From a virus: DNA of 47,686 bases. The position numbers and the translations under genes are program-made. Below are positions 33,590-40,952 of the stretch, one piece after another; position 1 is the stretch's first letter; the number at the start of each line of letters is the position of its first letter. The notes beneath the pieces were generated by a model. It was not told where the DNA came from. It ran no database searches and saw only the letters and a list, made by a program, of their open reading frames with translations. Location of the stretch: positions 1 through 47,686 of the IMG/VR virus record IMGVR_UViG_3300043788_000065. The stretch is one strand, 5' to 3'.

Positions 33590-33970
33590 TTATGCCTCGT
33601 CCGCTTCGGAGACGCCTTTGCTGACGGCATCGAGCGCGCCCTTCGGCGTCGCCCCCTTGGGAGCCGGTGTGCCCGCGGCCTTCGGCTTCACGCCGAGCTT
33701 GCGGAGCTGAATGCCGACGCGAAGGCTCTTGCCGCCGCCGTCACTGTCCTGCATGTCGACGGAGTGGACGTGGCCCTGACCGAGCACATGGAACACGTCG
33801 CCGACCTTCGGGGTACCCGCGACGCCGAGCTTGTCGAGCGCATCCTGATCGAGCGAGATGCGGTGATCGTAGCTGTACGGGTCAGGACTGATTTTCCCGA
33901 CGTTCTTTGGGGACAGCGACTCCTTCGGTCGCTTCATGTCCACCATCTTGACGCCTGCGACATCGGTCAT
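33590..33970 (-). CDS. Small head protein (capsid-staple/decoration type)
   Basis: 126 residues from the ATG with GAGG upstream; a longer reading adds 14 residues without a ribosome site. Pattern: VDMKRPKESLSPK, YSYDHRISLDQDALDKLGV, PKVGDVFHVLGQGHVHSVD, GGKSLRVGIQLRKLGV. This K-rich start plus small beta-barrel layout recurs in podophage proteins annotated as head-binding or capsid staple. It sits between TerL and portal and has its own promoter-like sequence upstream. Confidence 0.6.
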   Translation of the reverse strand: MTDVAGVKMVDMKRPKESLSPKNVGKISPDPYSYDHRISLDQDALDKLGVAGTPKVGDVFHVLGQGHVHSVDMQDSDGGGKSLRVGIQLRKLGVKPKAAGTPAPKGATPKGALDAVSKGVSEADEA

Positions 33971-33995
33971 GGGAAACCTCGCGTTGGTGCGCCCC

Positions 33996-34025
33996 AGTAT
34001 AGGGTCTGGCACGATTCTTGCACAA
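33996..34025 (-). promoter_or_regulatory. Candidate late promoter before the head genes, with embedded TGGCAC-N5-TTGC element
   Basis: Leftward: TTGTGC (34025-34020), an 18-base spacer, then TATACT (34001-33996; 5 of 6 to the -10 consensus), 26 bases before the 126-residue head gene start. The spacer contains, on the + strand (34006-34022), CTGGCACGATTCTTGCA, a full sigma-54 consensus match. It is in the short gap between TerL and the head gene. The same 18-base geometry occurs before the capsid gene. Confidence 0.45.
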
Positions 34026-34028
34026 CTG

Positions 34029-35642
34029 TTACCTGTATCTCACTTTGGGTCCCTTGTCGGGTTCCCACTCGAGCCACTCGACGCTGAAAGGCTTGATTCC
34101 GCGCTTGCGCTCGAGCGCCGGGTTCGCCGGCGGATGGTACTGATCGAGGCCGCGGCCGGCGAGGCCGCACACGTCCGCCGCGTCGTCCCAGCGGCCGGCA
34201 GGCATCGCGAGGAGCTGCTGGATCACGCGCTCCGCCCACGGCGCGCGCCGCGGGAACCAGACTTTGCCGATTGCTGCGCGGCCTTGGAAAGCAGCAAGTT
34301 TCGCAGTTTTGTCCTGCATCGACGGCAGGGAACGAAGGTCGAGGAAGATGCGGCGGCCGCCTTCTTGTTGGGCGCGAGCGTTCCAATCACGGATTCCAAC
34401 AGTGATGAGTGGGCGCACCGCTTTGTCGATGACGCCTCCTTCGTTAAAGCCCAGATGAATGCCGTGACGGTCAACCAAAGTGAGTAATTGATTGACTCCT
34501 TCGCCGGTGTTGCACTGCTTGAACCACCAGTCGAGCGCGTAGAGGTCGTCCGTAGACGAGAGCCCCCAGATGCCGTGTTCCGTGAAGTCATTGCGTCCCT
34601 CCGTTACCGCGAAATCCGAGCAGACGATCTTCGAGAGCGCCACGTCGGTCGGCAGGTCGTCGTAGTAGCGCACCATCTCGCGCGTGAACTGCCCCGAGCC
34701 CTGCGGCGTCGGGCGCTGCTGATAGAGGCTCGACCAGGTGCGCTGTCGCGTCGGGCCTTCGCCGTTCTCGAACATCTGCCAGTGCTTGATCGGGTAGTAC
34801 TCGGGCCAGATGTACTCGCCGATCTGCCGATTGAGCGGGTCATCCAGGTGCTCGCACTTCGCCGGGAGATTCAGGACCTCCCAATCGAGCCCGTCGCGGC
34901 AGGTGATCATGCCGCTCTGGCCCTTGTAGTCCATCGGCAGGATCTCGCCGGCCAGATCCTGCTCGTTCCAGCGAGTCATGATCAGGATGAGCCACGCGCC
35001 AGGCAGCAAGCGCGTCAGCAGGTCGTCCTGGTAAGCATCGAGCGTCTTCTTGCGTACCGCGGGCGAGTCCGCCTCCTCGCGGCCGGCGACCGGGTCGTCG
35101 ACGATGGCCCCGTTGGCGCGGTTTCCAGTGATACCGGCGGTCAAGCCCGCGGCCAGCAGCTCGGACCCGTTGCTCAGCGTCCACTCGGGGTCGGCATCTT
35201 TCATAACCTCGAGGTCTGCACCAAAAATCGAGCGGTAAGCGGGTGAAGACGCGATTTGACGAGCACGGCGGCTCTGCCGGTAGGCCAGGAGGCTCGCGTA
35301 GGAGGTCAGGATGATGCGCTGGCGCCTCTTGCGGCCCATCGCGAACGGCGGCACGACCACGCTGATGTAGGTCGACTTCGCCGTGCCCGGCGGCGCCATG
35401 ATCAGTGCGCGTCCGAACGGCCTGTTGATCGTTCGTTCAGCAACCGCCAGGATCGCGGCGTGATGTAACGGCATGAGCGATGCCGCCGGACCCATGATGT
35501 CCTCGTCCGGCTCGAGCGCGGGGTTGGGGTTGGTCGGGATGTCGATGTTGAGCGCGAAGGAGTGCAGCGAGGTCTCCGCGCGGCGCCGACGGATCAGCTC
35601 TCGGGCGATGTGTACCGGGATATTAGCCCTCGGCAACGACAC
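34029..35642 (-). CDS. terL: Terminase large subunit
   Basis: 537 residues, GTG start overlapping the small subunit by 20 bases. ATPase: Walker A APPGTAKST (83-91), Walker B GAIVDDP with D182-D183, and a coupling motif LTSYASLLAYRQSRRAR. Nuclease (RNase H-like): CSDFAVTEG with D343, and a C-terminal acidic cluster WDDAADVCGL near 490. It packages DNA into the procapsid through the portal; the packaging type (headful or cohesive ends) cannot be read with certainty. Confidence 0.93.
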   Translation of the reverse strand: MSLPRANIPVHIARELIRRRRAETSLHSFALNIDIPTNPNPALEPDEDIMGPAASLMPLHHAAILAVAERTINRPFGRALIMAPPGTAKSTYISVVVPPFAMGRKRRQRIILTSYASLLAYRQSRRARQIASSPAYRSIFGADLEVMKDADPEWTLSNGSELLAAGLTAGITGNRANGAIVDDPVAGREEADSPAVRKKTLDAYQDDLLTRLLPGAWLILIMTRWNEQDLAGEILPMDYKGQSGMITCRDGLDWEVLNLPAKCEHLDDPLNRQIGEYIWPEYYPIKHWQMFENGEGPTRQRTWSSLYQQRPTPQGSGQFTREMVRYYDDLPTDVALSKIVCSDFAVTEGRNDFTEHGIWGLSSTDDLYALDWWFKQCNTGEGVNQLLTLVDRHGIHLGFNEGGVIDKAVRPLITVGIRDWNARAQQEGGRRIFLDLRSLPSMQDKTAKLAAFQGRAAIGKVWFPRRAPWAERVIQQLLAMPAGRWDDAADVCGLAGRGLDQYHPPANPALERKRGIKPFSVEWLEWEPDKGPKVRYR

Positions 35643-35994
35643 GCTGCAGCTCCTCCATCGTCATCGAGCCGAGCGCCTCCTTGCCCTCCGCTGTCGGTGT
35701 CAGGTTCGCCACGACCTGCGCGGCTTTGAGGCGCGGCATGACGAACTCGGTCAGCTCCATGAGGAGTTGGATCGCGCGCGCCGGGTCACGCTCGGCGACC
35801 TGATCGAGCCAGCCGCTGACCTTGCTGACGTTGCCCTGCATCAGGTCGTTGAGCGCGACGTGGAAGCGCGCCTTGGCGACTGCCGTGGCCTCGCGCGGCG
35901 TCAAGCCGCCGGGCAGGCCAGTCCGCAGCAATTTCTGCTCCGGCGTCAGGTGCCCGATCAGGTCCTTCGGCTTCAGGTCGAACTCACCCTTCAT
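35623..35994 (-). CDS. terS: Putative terminase small subunit
   Basis: 123 residues. Sequence blocks TGLPGGLTPREATAVAKARFH, LDQVAERDPARAIQLLMELTEFVMPRLKAAQV are typical of the small phage protein immediately before TerL that is usually called the small terminase subunit. The C-terminal part is acidic. No clear HTH is present, so DNA recognition mode is unknown. It overlaps both neighbours. Confidence 0.65.
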   Translation of the reverse strand: MKGEFDLKPKDLIGHLTPEQKLLRTGLPGGLTPREATAVAKARFHVALNDLMQGNVSKVSGWLDQVAERDPARAIQLLMELTEFVMPRLKAAQVVANLTPTAEGKEALGSMTMEELQRVVAEG

Positions 35995-36748
35995 GCACGC
36001 CCCGCCAGTGTGGGTTCCAGTCGGCGACCACGTCGTGCGGCCGCGGCTCTCCGTCGAAGAATACCAGATCGCACTCCGGCGGCAGCGGCTCGCAACTCTG
36101 GTGCAGGTCGTGCTTGTAGCTCAGCACGCGACCCGGCAGTACTTCGTCCCAGCCGAGCCAGTCGCCGGCCGGCAGGTAGTGGTGCATCCAGTGCTCGTCC
36201 GTCACTTTGGGGCCAGCAACGGGGTGCATGAACGGAGGGCCTTTGGAGCCGTGAGGGAAGTCGCGCCAAATGCGCGCGCTCGCGGTGCCGGTGCGGAAGC
36301 TGAAGACACCAGATCCTGCGTGGGTTCGGAAGGCTGCATCCCGAATGTAGATGGGTCTTTCCAGGTCAACAGCCAGAATTTGGTCGAGTCTTCGCACGAC
36401 CGTGTCGAGGTCCAGGACGAGGACTCTTGATCCCAGCGGAAAGTTTGAAGGCGCAAAGGCATAGAGCTTTCCCCACCAGCCGGGCAGCCAGGGCGGCAGA
36501 TACCGCGTGACGATGCCAGGAATCTCGCGATCCGTGAAGCACACGAAGGAGGCGCGGTCCTTCACCGGGAACGCGGCCTGCACCATCGCGTTCAGCTTGC
36601 GCACGTAGGTGATGCCGAGGTCCGGCCGGTTCTGCGGCCACTCGCCCGACAGCACCGTCACGATGAACGTGTCGCGCAGGTCCTCGATGCGTGCGTCGAT
36701 CTCGCCCTGCACCGCCTCTCGAACCACTTTGTTGATCGGATCACTCAC
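35984..36748 (-). CDS. GT-A-like glycosyltransferase, copy 1
   Basis: 254 residues, GTG start. The glycosyltransferase (GT8-like) pattern is: VLSGEWP, FVCFTDREIPGI, WWGKLYAFAP, then the metal/nucleotide-sugar motif VLDLDT (D113-x-D115), a GVFSFRTG strand and a closing VFFDGEPRPHDV. It is a clear paralogue of the gene at 37021-37959: the same blocks occur in the same order. It overlaps TerS by 11 bases. It may glycosylate a virion component or host surface glycan. Part of the gene (about 36230-36450) is lower in GC than its surroundings. Confidence 0.7.
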   Translation of the reverse strand: MSDPINKVVREAVQGEIDARIEDLRDTFIVTVLSGEWPQNRPDLGITYVRKLNAMVQAAFPVKDRASFVCFTDREIPGIVTRYLPPWLPGWWGKLYAFAPSNFPLGSRVLVLDLDTVVRRLDQILAVDLERPIYIRDAAFRTHAGSGVFSFRTGTASARIWRDFPHGSKGPPFMHPVAGPKVTDEHWMHHYLPAGDWLGWDEVLPGRVLSYKHDLHQSCEPLPPECDLVFFDGEPRPHDVVADWNPHWRGVHEG

Positions 36749-37031
36749 GTTGCAGCTCCTGTGCGATGCGTTCGAGCCAGCGGCCGAGGCGTGCTCTCCA
36801 CGACATGCGTGGAGGCGGTGTGTAGTCGACCGTCAGCGTCTTGAGGAGCGGCCGCTTGCCTTCCTCGAGCATCTCAAACTGCGCGAACGCCTGGCGGTAT
36901 GCTCCTTCGCGCACCGACGCGCGGAACGCATCGCGCTCTGCTGTCGGCGTGTCGCACACCGCCGGCGGCTTGCTCGGCCACGTCACGTTGAACACGAAGC
37001 CGTCAACGAACTCCTGCCACTTAGACGCCAC
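36741..37031 (-). CDS. Small protein between the two glycosyltransferase copies
   Basis: 96 residues, GTG start overlapping the upstream glycosyltransferase stop. Mixed alpha/beta N-terminus (WQEFVDGFVFNVTWPSK) and basic C-terminal helix (RARLGRWLERIAQELQRE). No recognised domain. Overlaps on both sides bind it into the operon. Confidence 0.6.
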   Translation of the reverse strand: MASKWQEFVDGFVFNVTWPSKPPAVCDTPTAERDAFRASVREGAYRQAFAQFEMLEEGKRPLLKTLTVDYTPPPRMSWRARLGRWLERIAQELQRE

Positions 37032-37959
37032 TGGCGACTCTCCCTGCTGTCACGAGCGGCGCAGGCGCATCGAGGATGCCGCGCCAGAACGGGTTCCAGC
37101 GCTGCACGACTTCGTGCGGCCGCGGCCGCCCGTGGAAGTAGACGACCTTCGCCGCGCGCGCAGCTTCCGCCGTCAGCGTATCCGCAGCGAGCGAGCCGTC
37201 GCGCCGACGCAGCCCCATGATCTGGTACTTGTACGAGAGGAACGCTTCCGGCAGCAGATCCTGCCAGGCGTACCAGTCGTCCCACATCGTGTAGTGGTGC
37301 AGCCAGTGCTCATCCGTGCGGATACTGACCGTCGGGCTCGTCTCGCGCATCGGGAAGTGCCGCGGGTTCGGGTGCGTGAAGGGCGGCCGGCGCCCGATCC
37401 ACTTCTCGAAGTCGTGCCAGATGCGGTAGGTGGCCGTTGAGACGCGCCACGACATCACGCCGCTCGCCGGCATGTGCTTGGCCCACACATCCCGCAGCAT
37501 CACGATCTTGTCGACCGGAACCTCGAGCAGCCCCTTGAGCGGCCCGACAATCGCCGTGTCGAGATCGAAGTACAGCACGCGCGCGCCGAGCGGGAACGCC
37601 TCCGGCGCGAAGCAGTAGAGCTTGTTGAAGAAGCTGAAAATGCCGTGCGGGATCGGCCGCGTCGGCACGCCGTCGATGCTCTGGCGGTCGGTGAAGCACA
37701 CGAAGCGCCACGGGATGCCGACCGGCATGTAGCGGCCGACCATCTCGTAGAGGCACTGCACGTAATGCGCACCGAGGTCGGGGCATCGCCGTCGAACTTC
37801 CGCCGAGGCGCCGGGCCAATCACCGGAGAGCACGCAGGCGATGTACGTCATGCCCGGCGGCTCGGGGAAGTCCTCAAGAGCGTTGACCGGCTTGTCGCCG
37901 ATGCTCGGAGCCGCGACGCACCCAGGCGGTGGCGGCCCCATCTTGTTCGGGTCGATCAT
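37021..37959 (-). CDS. GT-A-like glycosyltransferase, copy 2
   Basis: 312 residues from an ATG overlapping the upstream stop; a much longer frame upstream is a shadow of the neighbouring gene. Blocks: IACVLSGDWPG, RFVCFTDRQSIDGV, FFNKLYCFAPEAFPLG, FDLDT with D132 and D134, GVMSWRVSTATYRIW, TDEHWLHHY and VVYFHGRPRPHEVVQRW. It carries about 60 extra residues compared with copy 1. GT8-like enzymes with this DxD use UDP-sugars; acceptor unknown. Confidence 0.75.
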   Translation of the reverse strand: MIDPNKMGPPPPGCVAAPSIGDKPVNALEDFPEPPGMTYIACVLSGDWPGASAEVRRRCPDLGAHYVQCLYEMVGRYMPVGIPWRFVCFTDRQSIDGVPTRPIPHGIFSFFNKLYCFAPEAFPLGARVLYFDLDTAIVGPLKGLLEVPVDKIVMLRDVWAKHMPASGVMSWRVSTATYRIWHDFEKWIGRRPPFTHPNPRHFPMRETSPTVSIRTDEHWLHHYTMWDDWYAWQDLLPEAFLSYKYQIMGLRRRDGSLAADTLTAEAARAAKVVYFHGRPRPHEVVQRWNPFWRGILDAPAPLVTAGRVASGV

Positions 37960-38399
37960 ACGCTGCACACCATGCGCTGCTTGTAGTTCGTCACCCAGCC
38001 GTCGCTCGTCGGAAGCTGCTGCCAGCCGATCTTGTAGGCGCGGCCGAACAGCCAGGTGCCGGTCTTCAGCGGCGGGACGGCGGAGCTGCGCCACGTCAGG
38101 TAATTGAGCCCCGCGGCGAAGTTGCGCTGGTTCCAGAGGAACGCCTGCCAGGCAGAGAACGACGGATTTGCCTGCGGCCTCGCGAAGAAGCCGCTCACTC
38201 CGTCCTCGGGGTTGCCGAAGACCGAGTTGGGCAGCCACGTCCACTCATCTACGAGCGCGCGACCTGGCAGCGGTTTGATCGAGGTAACTGTGATGCTCCA
38301 CGCTTTGGTCGCGCACGCGACGGCGAGCGGCAGCGCGCTCACGACGCGCAGCACGAGGGACGCGATCTGCCAGAGACTCCACTGTACCCACGGGTTCAT
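37956..38399 (-). CDS. Phage protein with N-terminal membrane segment
   Basis: 147 residues. Residues about 5-32 form a hydrophobic helix (WSLWQIASLVLRVVSALPLAV); the rest is aromatic-rich (WTWLPNSVFGN, WQAFLWNQRNFAAGLNYLTW). Proteins with this WNQRN-x2-AGLNYLTW signature recur as uncharacterised genes near terminase in phages. Possibly membrane-associated; no function is assigned. Coupled by ATGA to glycosyltransferase copy 2. Confidence 0.6.
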   Translation of the reverse strand: MNPWVQWSLWQIASLVLRVVSALPLAVACATKAWSITVTSIKPLPGRALVDEWTWLPNSVFGNPEDGVSGFFARPQANPSFSAWQAFLWNQRNFAAGLNYLTWRSSAVPPLKTGTWLFGRAYKIGWQQLPTSDGWVTNYKQRMVCSV

Positions 38400-38400
38400 G

Positions 38401-38784
38401 TTAGTTGCTCCTGTTGCGTTTGCCGCCCTTGAGCTTGCCGCTGACCTTGTCCTTGCGCTCGAGCGCAGGGAGGATGATGAGCTTGCCTTGGCTGAGATCC
38501 ATCGCGCCCTTCGGGCCTTCGTCCATCTCGGCGGCCGCCTGCGCCAGCTCCTTGTCCAGCTCGGTCGTGTCGACCTTCATGCCGATCATCGACTTCAGCA
38601 CCTTGCCGATTTCCTCGGCGATGCGCGCGTCGCGGTACGTGAGCCCGGCGGTCGTCACGCCCTCGCCGCCGTCGTTACCCTCGCGGCGGAAGATCAGGAT
38701 GCCCTGGGTCGCCCCGTGCATGGCGCAGAGCTTGGCGACCATCTCGTAGGGGATCTCGCGGAACGGGGGGAGATTGCCTCTCAT
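38401..38784 (-). CDS. Unknown small protein with basic C-terminus
   Basis: 127 residues: an alpha/beta N-terminal part (EIPYEMVAKLCAMHGATQGILIF), a helical middle with acidic residues and a strongly basic tail (KLKGGKRNRSN). No catalytic motif. It overlaps the upstream gene at ATGA. It may bind nucleic acid through the tail, but this is only composition. Confidence 0.6.
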   Translation of the reverse strand: MRGNLPPFREIPYEMVAKLCAMHGATQGILIFRREGNDGGEGVTTAGLTYRDARIAEEIGKVLKSMIGMKVDTTELDKELAQAAAEMDEGPKGAMDLSQGKLIILPALERKDKVSGKLKGGKRNRSN

Positions 38785-39017
38785 GTTTCGATGTCTCCGT
38801 CTTTGTGTTCAGGCTTCGGCGCGTCCTCGAGCTTCGGCAGCGGCACGCACAGGCCAATCCGCTTCGTGCCCTCCTCTTTCGGCAGCTCCTTGAGGAACGC
38901 CTGCGCGAACTGGCTGCATACCTCGGCGTCGGCGAAGTGCCCAGGCGCCACGTCGGCGATATGCGGCACGCCGTTGACGTACTGCACGATAACCAGAATG
39001 AATCCCCGGATGTTCAT
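38781..39017 (-). CDS. Unknown 78-residue protein
   Basis: Starts MNIRGFILVIVQYVNG, a short hydrophobic strand, followed by VPHIADVAPGHFADAEVCSQFAQAF and an acidic Pro/Lys-rich tail. Probably a small alpha/beta protein. It overlaps FkbM upstream at ATGA, so it is part of the same operon. Confidence 0.6.
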   Translation of the reverse strand: MNIRGFILVIVQYVNGVPHIADVAPGHFADAEVCSQFAQAFLKELPKEEGTKRIGLCVPLPKLEDAPKPEHKDGDIET

Positions 39018-39700
39018 GCTCCCTCCCGGTGGTGGAGGGCGATGTCGTTGCCGTTGGTCCGCCACTGTTTGTAACCGAGGTTCTTCATCACCGTTACCAG
39101 GTCCTTGTGCGAGCGCCCGTAGCGCGCGGCGCACTCGTTCGACTCGAGGATGATCAGCGGGCGCTGGCGCTGGATGTGATCGACCGCTCCCTCGAGCGCT
39201 TCGATCTCGTATCCTTCCACGTCGAGCTGCAACAGGTCGAGCGAGAGAAGTTGCAGCCAGTCGAGCGGCATCACGTCGCATGCGCTGTACTCGCCCTTCT
39301 TCGGGATCTCGTTGTCCGGTGTCACGTAGCTCGCGCCGCAGTTGAGCCCGTTGTGCTCGATGGTCGCGACGCGGTGCGTCGCACCGAGCGCCTTGTGGCA
39401 CGCGGTGACGTTGCTGTAACCCTCAAGGTTACGCAGCAGGCACGGCCAGTTGAGCGGGTCCGGCTCGAAGGTGAGCACCTTCTTGAAGTACTGCGCGAAC
39501 ATTTTGGGGAACATCCCGACGTTGCCGCCGGCCTGCACCGCGGTGTGCATCTCGCGCCCCGGCCACAGCTCCTTGAACCACTCGCAGTAGAGCCGCGCGT
39601 GGCTCTCCTGCAGCGCCACCCAGAAGTTGGCGTTCTGGTTGGGGTACCCGCCGTTGCCGGCGTCCTCCGTCGGAAAGTAGTAACCGGCCTGGAAGTTCAC
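39014..39700 (-). CDS. FkbM-type SAM-dependent methyltransferase
   Basis: 228 residues, GTG start overlapping the upstream stop. SAM-binding motif I is VQAGGNVGMF (55-64); the acidic end of strand 2 is FEPD (E79); motif IV region is LLQLDVEGYEIEAL (D160, E162), the L-K/D-x-D-V-E-G signature of FkbM methyltransferases. FkbM proteins O-methylate sugars or natural products. With two glycosyltransferase-like genes nearby it suggests modification of a glycan. Confidence 0.82.
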   Translation of the reverse strand: MNFQAGYYFPTEDAGNGGYPNQNANFWVALQESHARLYCEWFKELWPGREMHTAVQAGGNVGMFPKMFAQYFKKVLTFEPDPLNWPCLLRNLEGYSNVTACHKALGATHRVATIEHNGLNCGASYVTPDNEIPKKGEYSACDVMPLDWLQLLSLDLLQLDVEGYEIEALEGAVDHIQRQRPLIILESNECAARYGRSHKDLVTVMKNLGYKQWRTNGNDIALHHREGA

Positions 39701-40029
39701 GGGCGGTACGCCGGCTCGATCTCAACGATGAGGCGATGCTGCACGCCGTTGTCGTAGCTGTACTTCCTCACCGGCACTCGGCAGTCGAGGTTGCCCAGCC
39801 GCTGCGTGACCATCACATCGGGCGGTGCATCGCGCATCGCCTTGACGATCTTGTCGAGGCGCTCCACGTCGCCCTTCAGCCGCACGTTCTCGTTCTTGGC
39901 GTGGCGCAGCTCATCGTTCAGGCGCGCGCGGGTCTCGAGCAGCGCTTCGCGGTCCGCCACGAGCGAACGAATCTTGCAGCGGTCGCACTGACAGTTCTCG
40001 CAGTATCCGGTTTGTGTGATTTCGCTCAT
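39697..40029 (-). CDS. Coiled-coil protein with N-terminal cysteine motif
   Basis: 110 residues. The N-terminus has GYCENCQCDRCKIRSL, a C-x2-C-x-C-x2-C cluster likely to bind zinc. A 50-residue coiled coil follows (ALLETRARLNDELRHAKNEN, LKGDVERLDKIVKAM), then a short beta-rich end. Found beside another small zinc-ribbon gene. Function unknown. Confidence 0.65.
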   Translation of the reverse strand: MSEITQTGYCENCQCDRCKIRSLVADREALLETRARLNDELRHAKNENVRLKGDVERLDKIVKAMRDAPPDVMVTQRLGNLDCRVPVRKYSYDNGVQHRLIVEIEPAYRP

Positions 40030-40256
40030 CGGAGTAGCGGGTCCTCTGCGGGTGGTGTTGGAAGTTGGATGTTAGATTCGAGCGCGGCGATTCTCGCTTC
40101 GAGCGCTGCGATCCTGGCGCGGATCGCGAACGGCTTGCCGCCGCGGTGCGCCTGGGCCGCTTCTCGCGCGCAGCGCACGCAGGCGCCGCTCGAGTCGTAG
40201 CGCAGCGTGTGCTGACACACACGGCACGGTTTTCCTTCGTGGGTTGCGGCTGGCAT
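40026..40256 (-). CDS. Small zinc-ribbon protein, first gene of the late arm
   Basis: 76 residues from the ATG at 40256; in-frame GTG 40286 and TTG 40301 would extend it, but none has a convincing ribosome site. Motif: CRVCQHTLRY...GACVRC gives C-x2-C / C-x2-C, then a helical tail with ALEARIAALE. It is the promoter-proximal gene of the leftward arm and could be a regulator, but there is no direct evidence. Confidence 0.55.
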   Translation of the reverse strand: MPAATHEGKPCRVCQHTLRYDSSGACVRCAREAAQAHRGGKPFAIRARIAALEARIAALESNIQLPTPPAEDPLLR

Positions 40257-40299
40257 CTCGAATTCAGCGTAGTGCCTGGCGAGCACTAACGGCAAGGAC

Positions 40300-40354
40300 A
40301 AACGTTAAAAGTGTGATGCGCGTAGCAAAACGTTGAAAAGCTGGTCGCGTAGCA
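40300..40354. repeat. Tandem 27/28-base direct repeat
   Basis: Copy A (40300-40327) and copy B (40328-40354) are contiguous. Both open AAACGTT(G)AAAAG and close CGCGTAGCA, with a variable middle. Both contain a GTT(G/A)AA word like the palindrome half-sites further right. Confidence 0.75.
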
Positions 40355-40494
40355 GTCGTTGGGGCCACCCCGTTTAAGCGGCCCGCTGTTCCCAGGAAAT
40401 CCCCCCTCCCCCGTCTGCGAGCGCCCCGTCAGTGCGCGTGCCGCCTTGGCGCGGTCAGCGGTGCGCATTATGGCAAACGCGGCGAGCTGGCAGC

Positions 40495-40554
40495 GTTGAA
40501 CGGTCATTCAACCAAGGCCGTCAGCGCTGCGCGAGCGTTGAATGAGCGTTCAAC
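40495..40554. promoter_or_regulatory. Two identical-half-site palindromes (operator or enhancer pair)
   Basis: GTTGAA-N6-TTCAAC occurs twice, at 40495-40512 and 40537-40554, 42 bp apart (about four helical turns), each preceded by AGC. Such pairs bind dimeric regulators. They lie about 65-125 bp upstream of the sigma-54-like element at 40618, the usual distance for enhancer-type activator sites, and just upstream of a weak leftward -10. Confidence 0.7.
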
Positions 40555-40617
40555 GGACAGCGATTTGCAGTAGCGAGAAACGTTGCCCGGCCAGTCGCGA
40601 TTTAGACTCAGTCCAGC

Positions 40618-40634
40618 TTGGCACGCTTTTTGCG
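40618..40634 (+). promoter_or_regulatory. Sigma-54-like -24/-12 element 1
   Basis: TTGGCACGCTTTTTGCG fits the YTGGCACGrNNNTTGCW consensus except the r and last positions. It is about 390 bases before the first rightward gene, with paired palindromes upstream. Confidence 0.45.
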
Positions 40635-40655
40635 TCGTGACACTTCCGCCAAATC

Positions 40656-40733
40656 GTCAGGCGATTGTCAGGTTTCTTTACACTGTCGTTTCAAGCGCTT
40701 GCGCTCACTCCTGACACCCTGACGCTTCTGACA
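40656..40733. repeat. Cluster of GTCAGG / CTGACA words
   Basis: GTCAGG at 40656 and 40667 (11-bp phasing) faces CTGACA, CTGACG and CTGACA at 40711, 40719 and 40728. Two more GTCAG words lie at 40819-40831. This layout suggests cooperative protein binding, for example by a regulator or replication initiator. Confidence 0.5.
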
Positions 40734-40935
40734 CTTCTCACTTATGCGACTGATAACACAGGGGTACACACCGGGGGAGAGGAGTAATATACGCGGGAGA
40801 GAGGACAATGCTTTCGCTGTCAGAAAGTCAGACGACAGTGCAACGTTTGTCACATTGTGCCCTAGAGCGTCACTTAGTGCCGAAAAGTTTAACACTACCC
40901 TTGACCTGCTCTCAGTCAATTCAATGACTTGCGAG

Positions 40936-40952
40936 CTGGCACAACGTTTGCA
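40936..40952 (+). promoter_or_regulatory. Sigma-54-like -24/-12 element 2, before the early operon
   Basis: CTGGCACAACGTTTGCA matches the sigma-54 consensus with one deviation. The implied start near 40963 would give a leader of about 43 bases with a GCGCGC-GAGT-GCGCGC hairpin (40965-40980) and a GGGAG ribosome site before the gene at 41006. Confidence 0.5.

Noticed and set aside
40286-40507. 73-codon - strand frame from ATG 40507
   Set aside because: The start codon is inside one of the paired palindromes, no ribosome site is visible, and the product looks non-protein-like.
40668-40919. 83-codon - strand frame in the intergenic hub, TTG start
   Set aside because: No ribosome site, no domain, and it lies across the repeat words and promoter-like elements.
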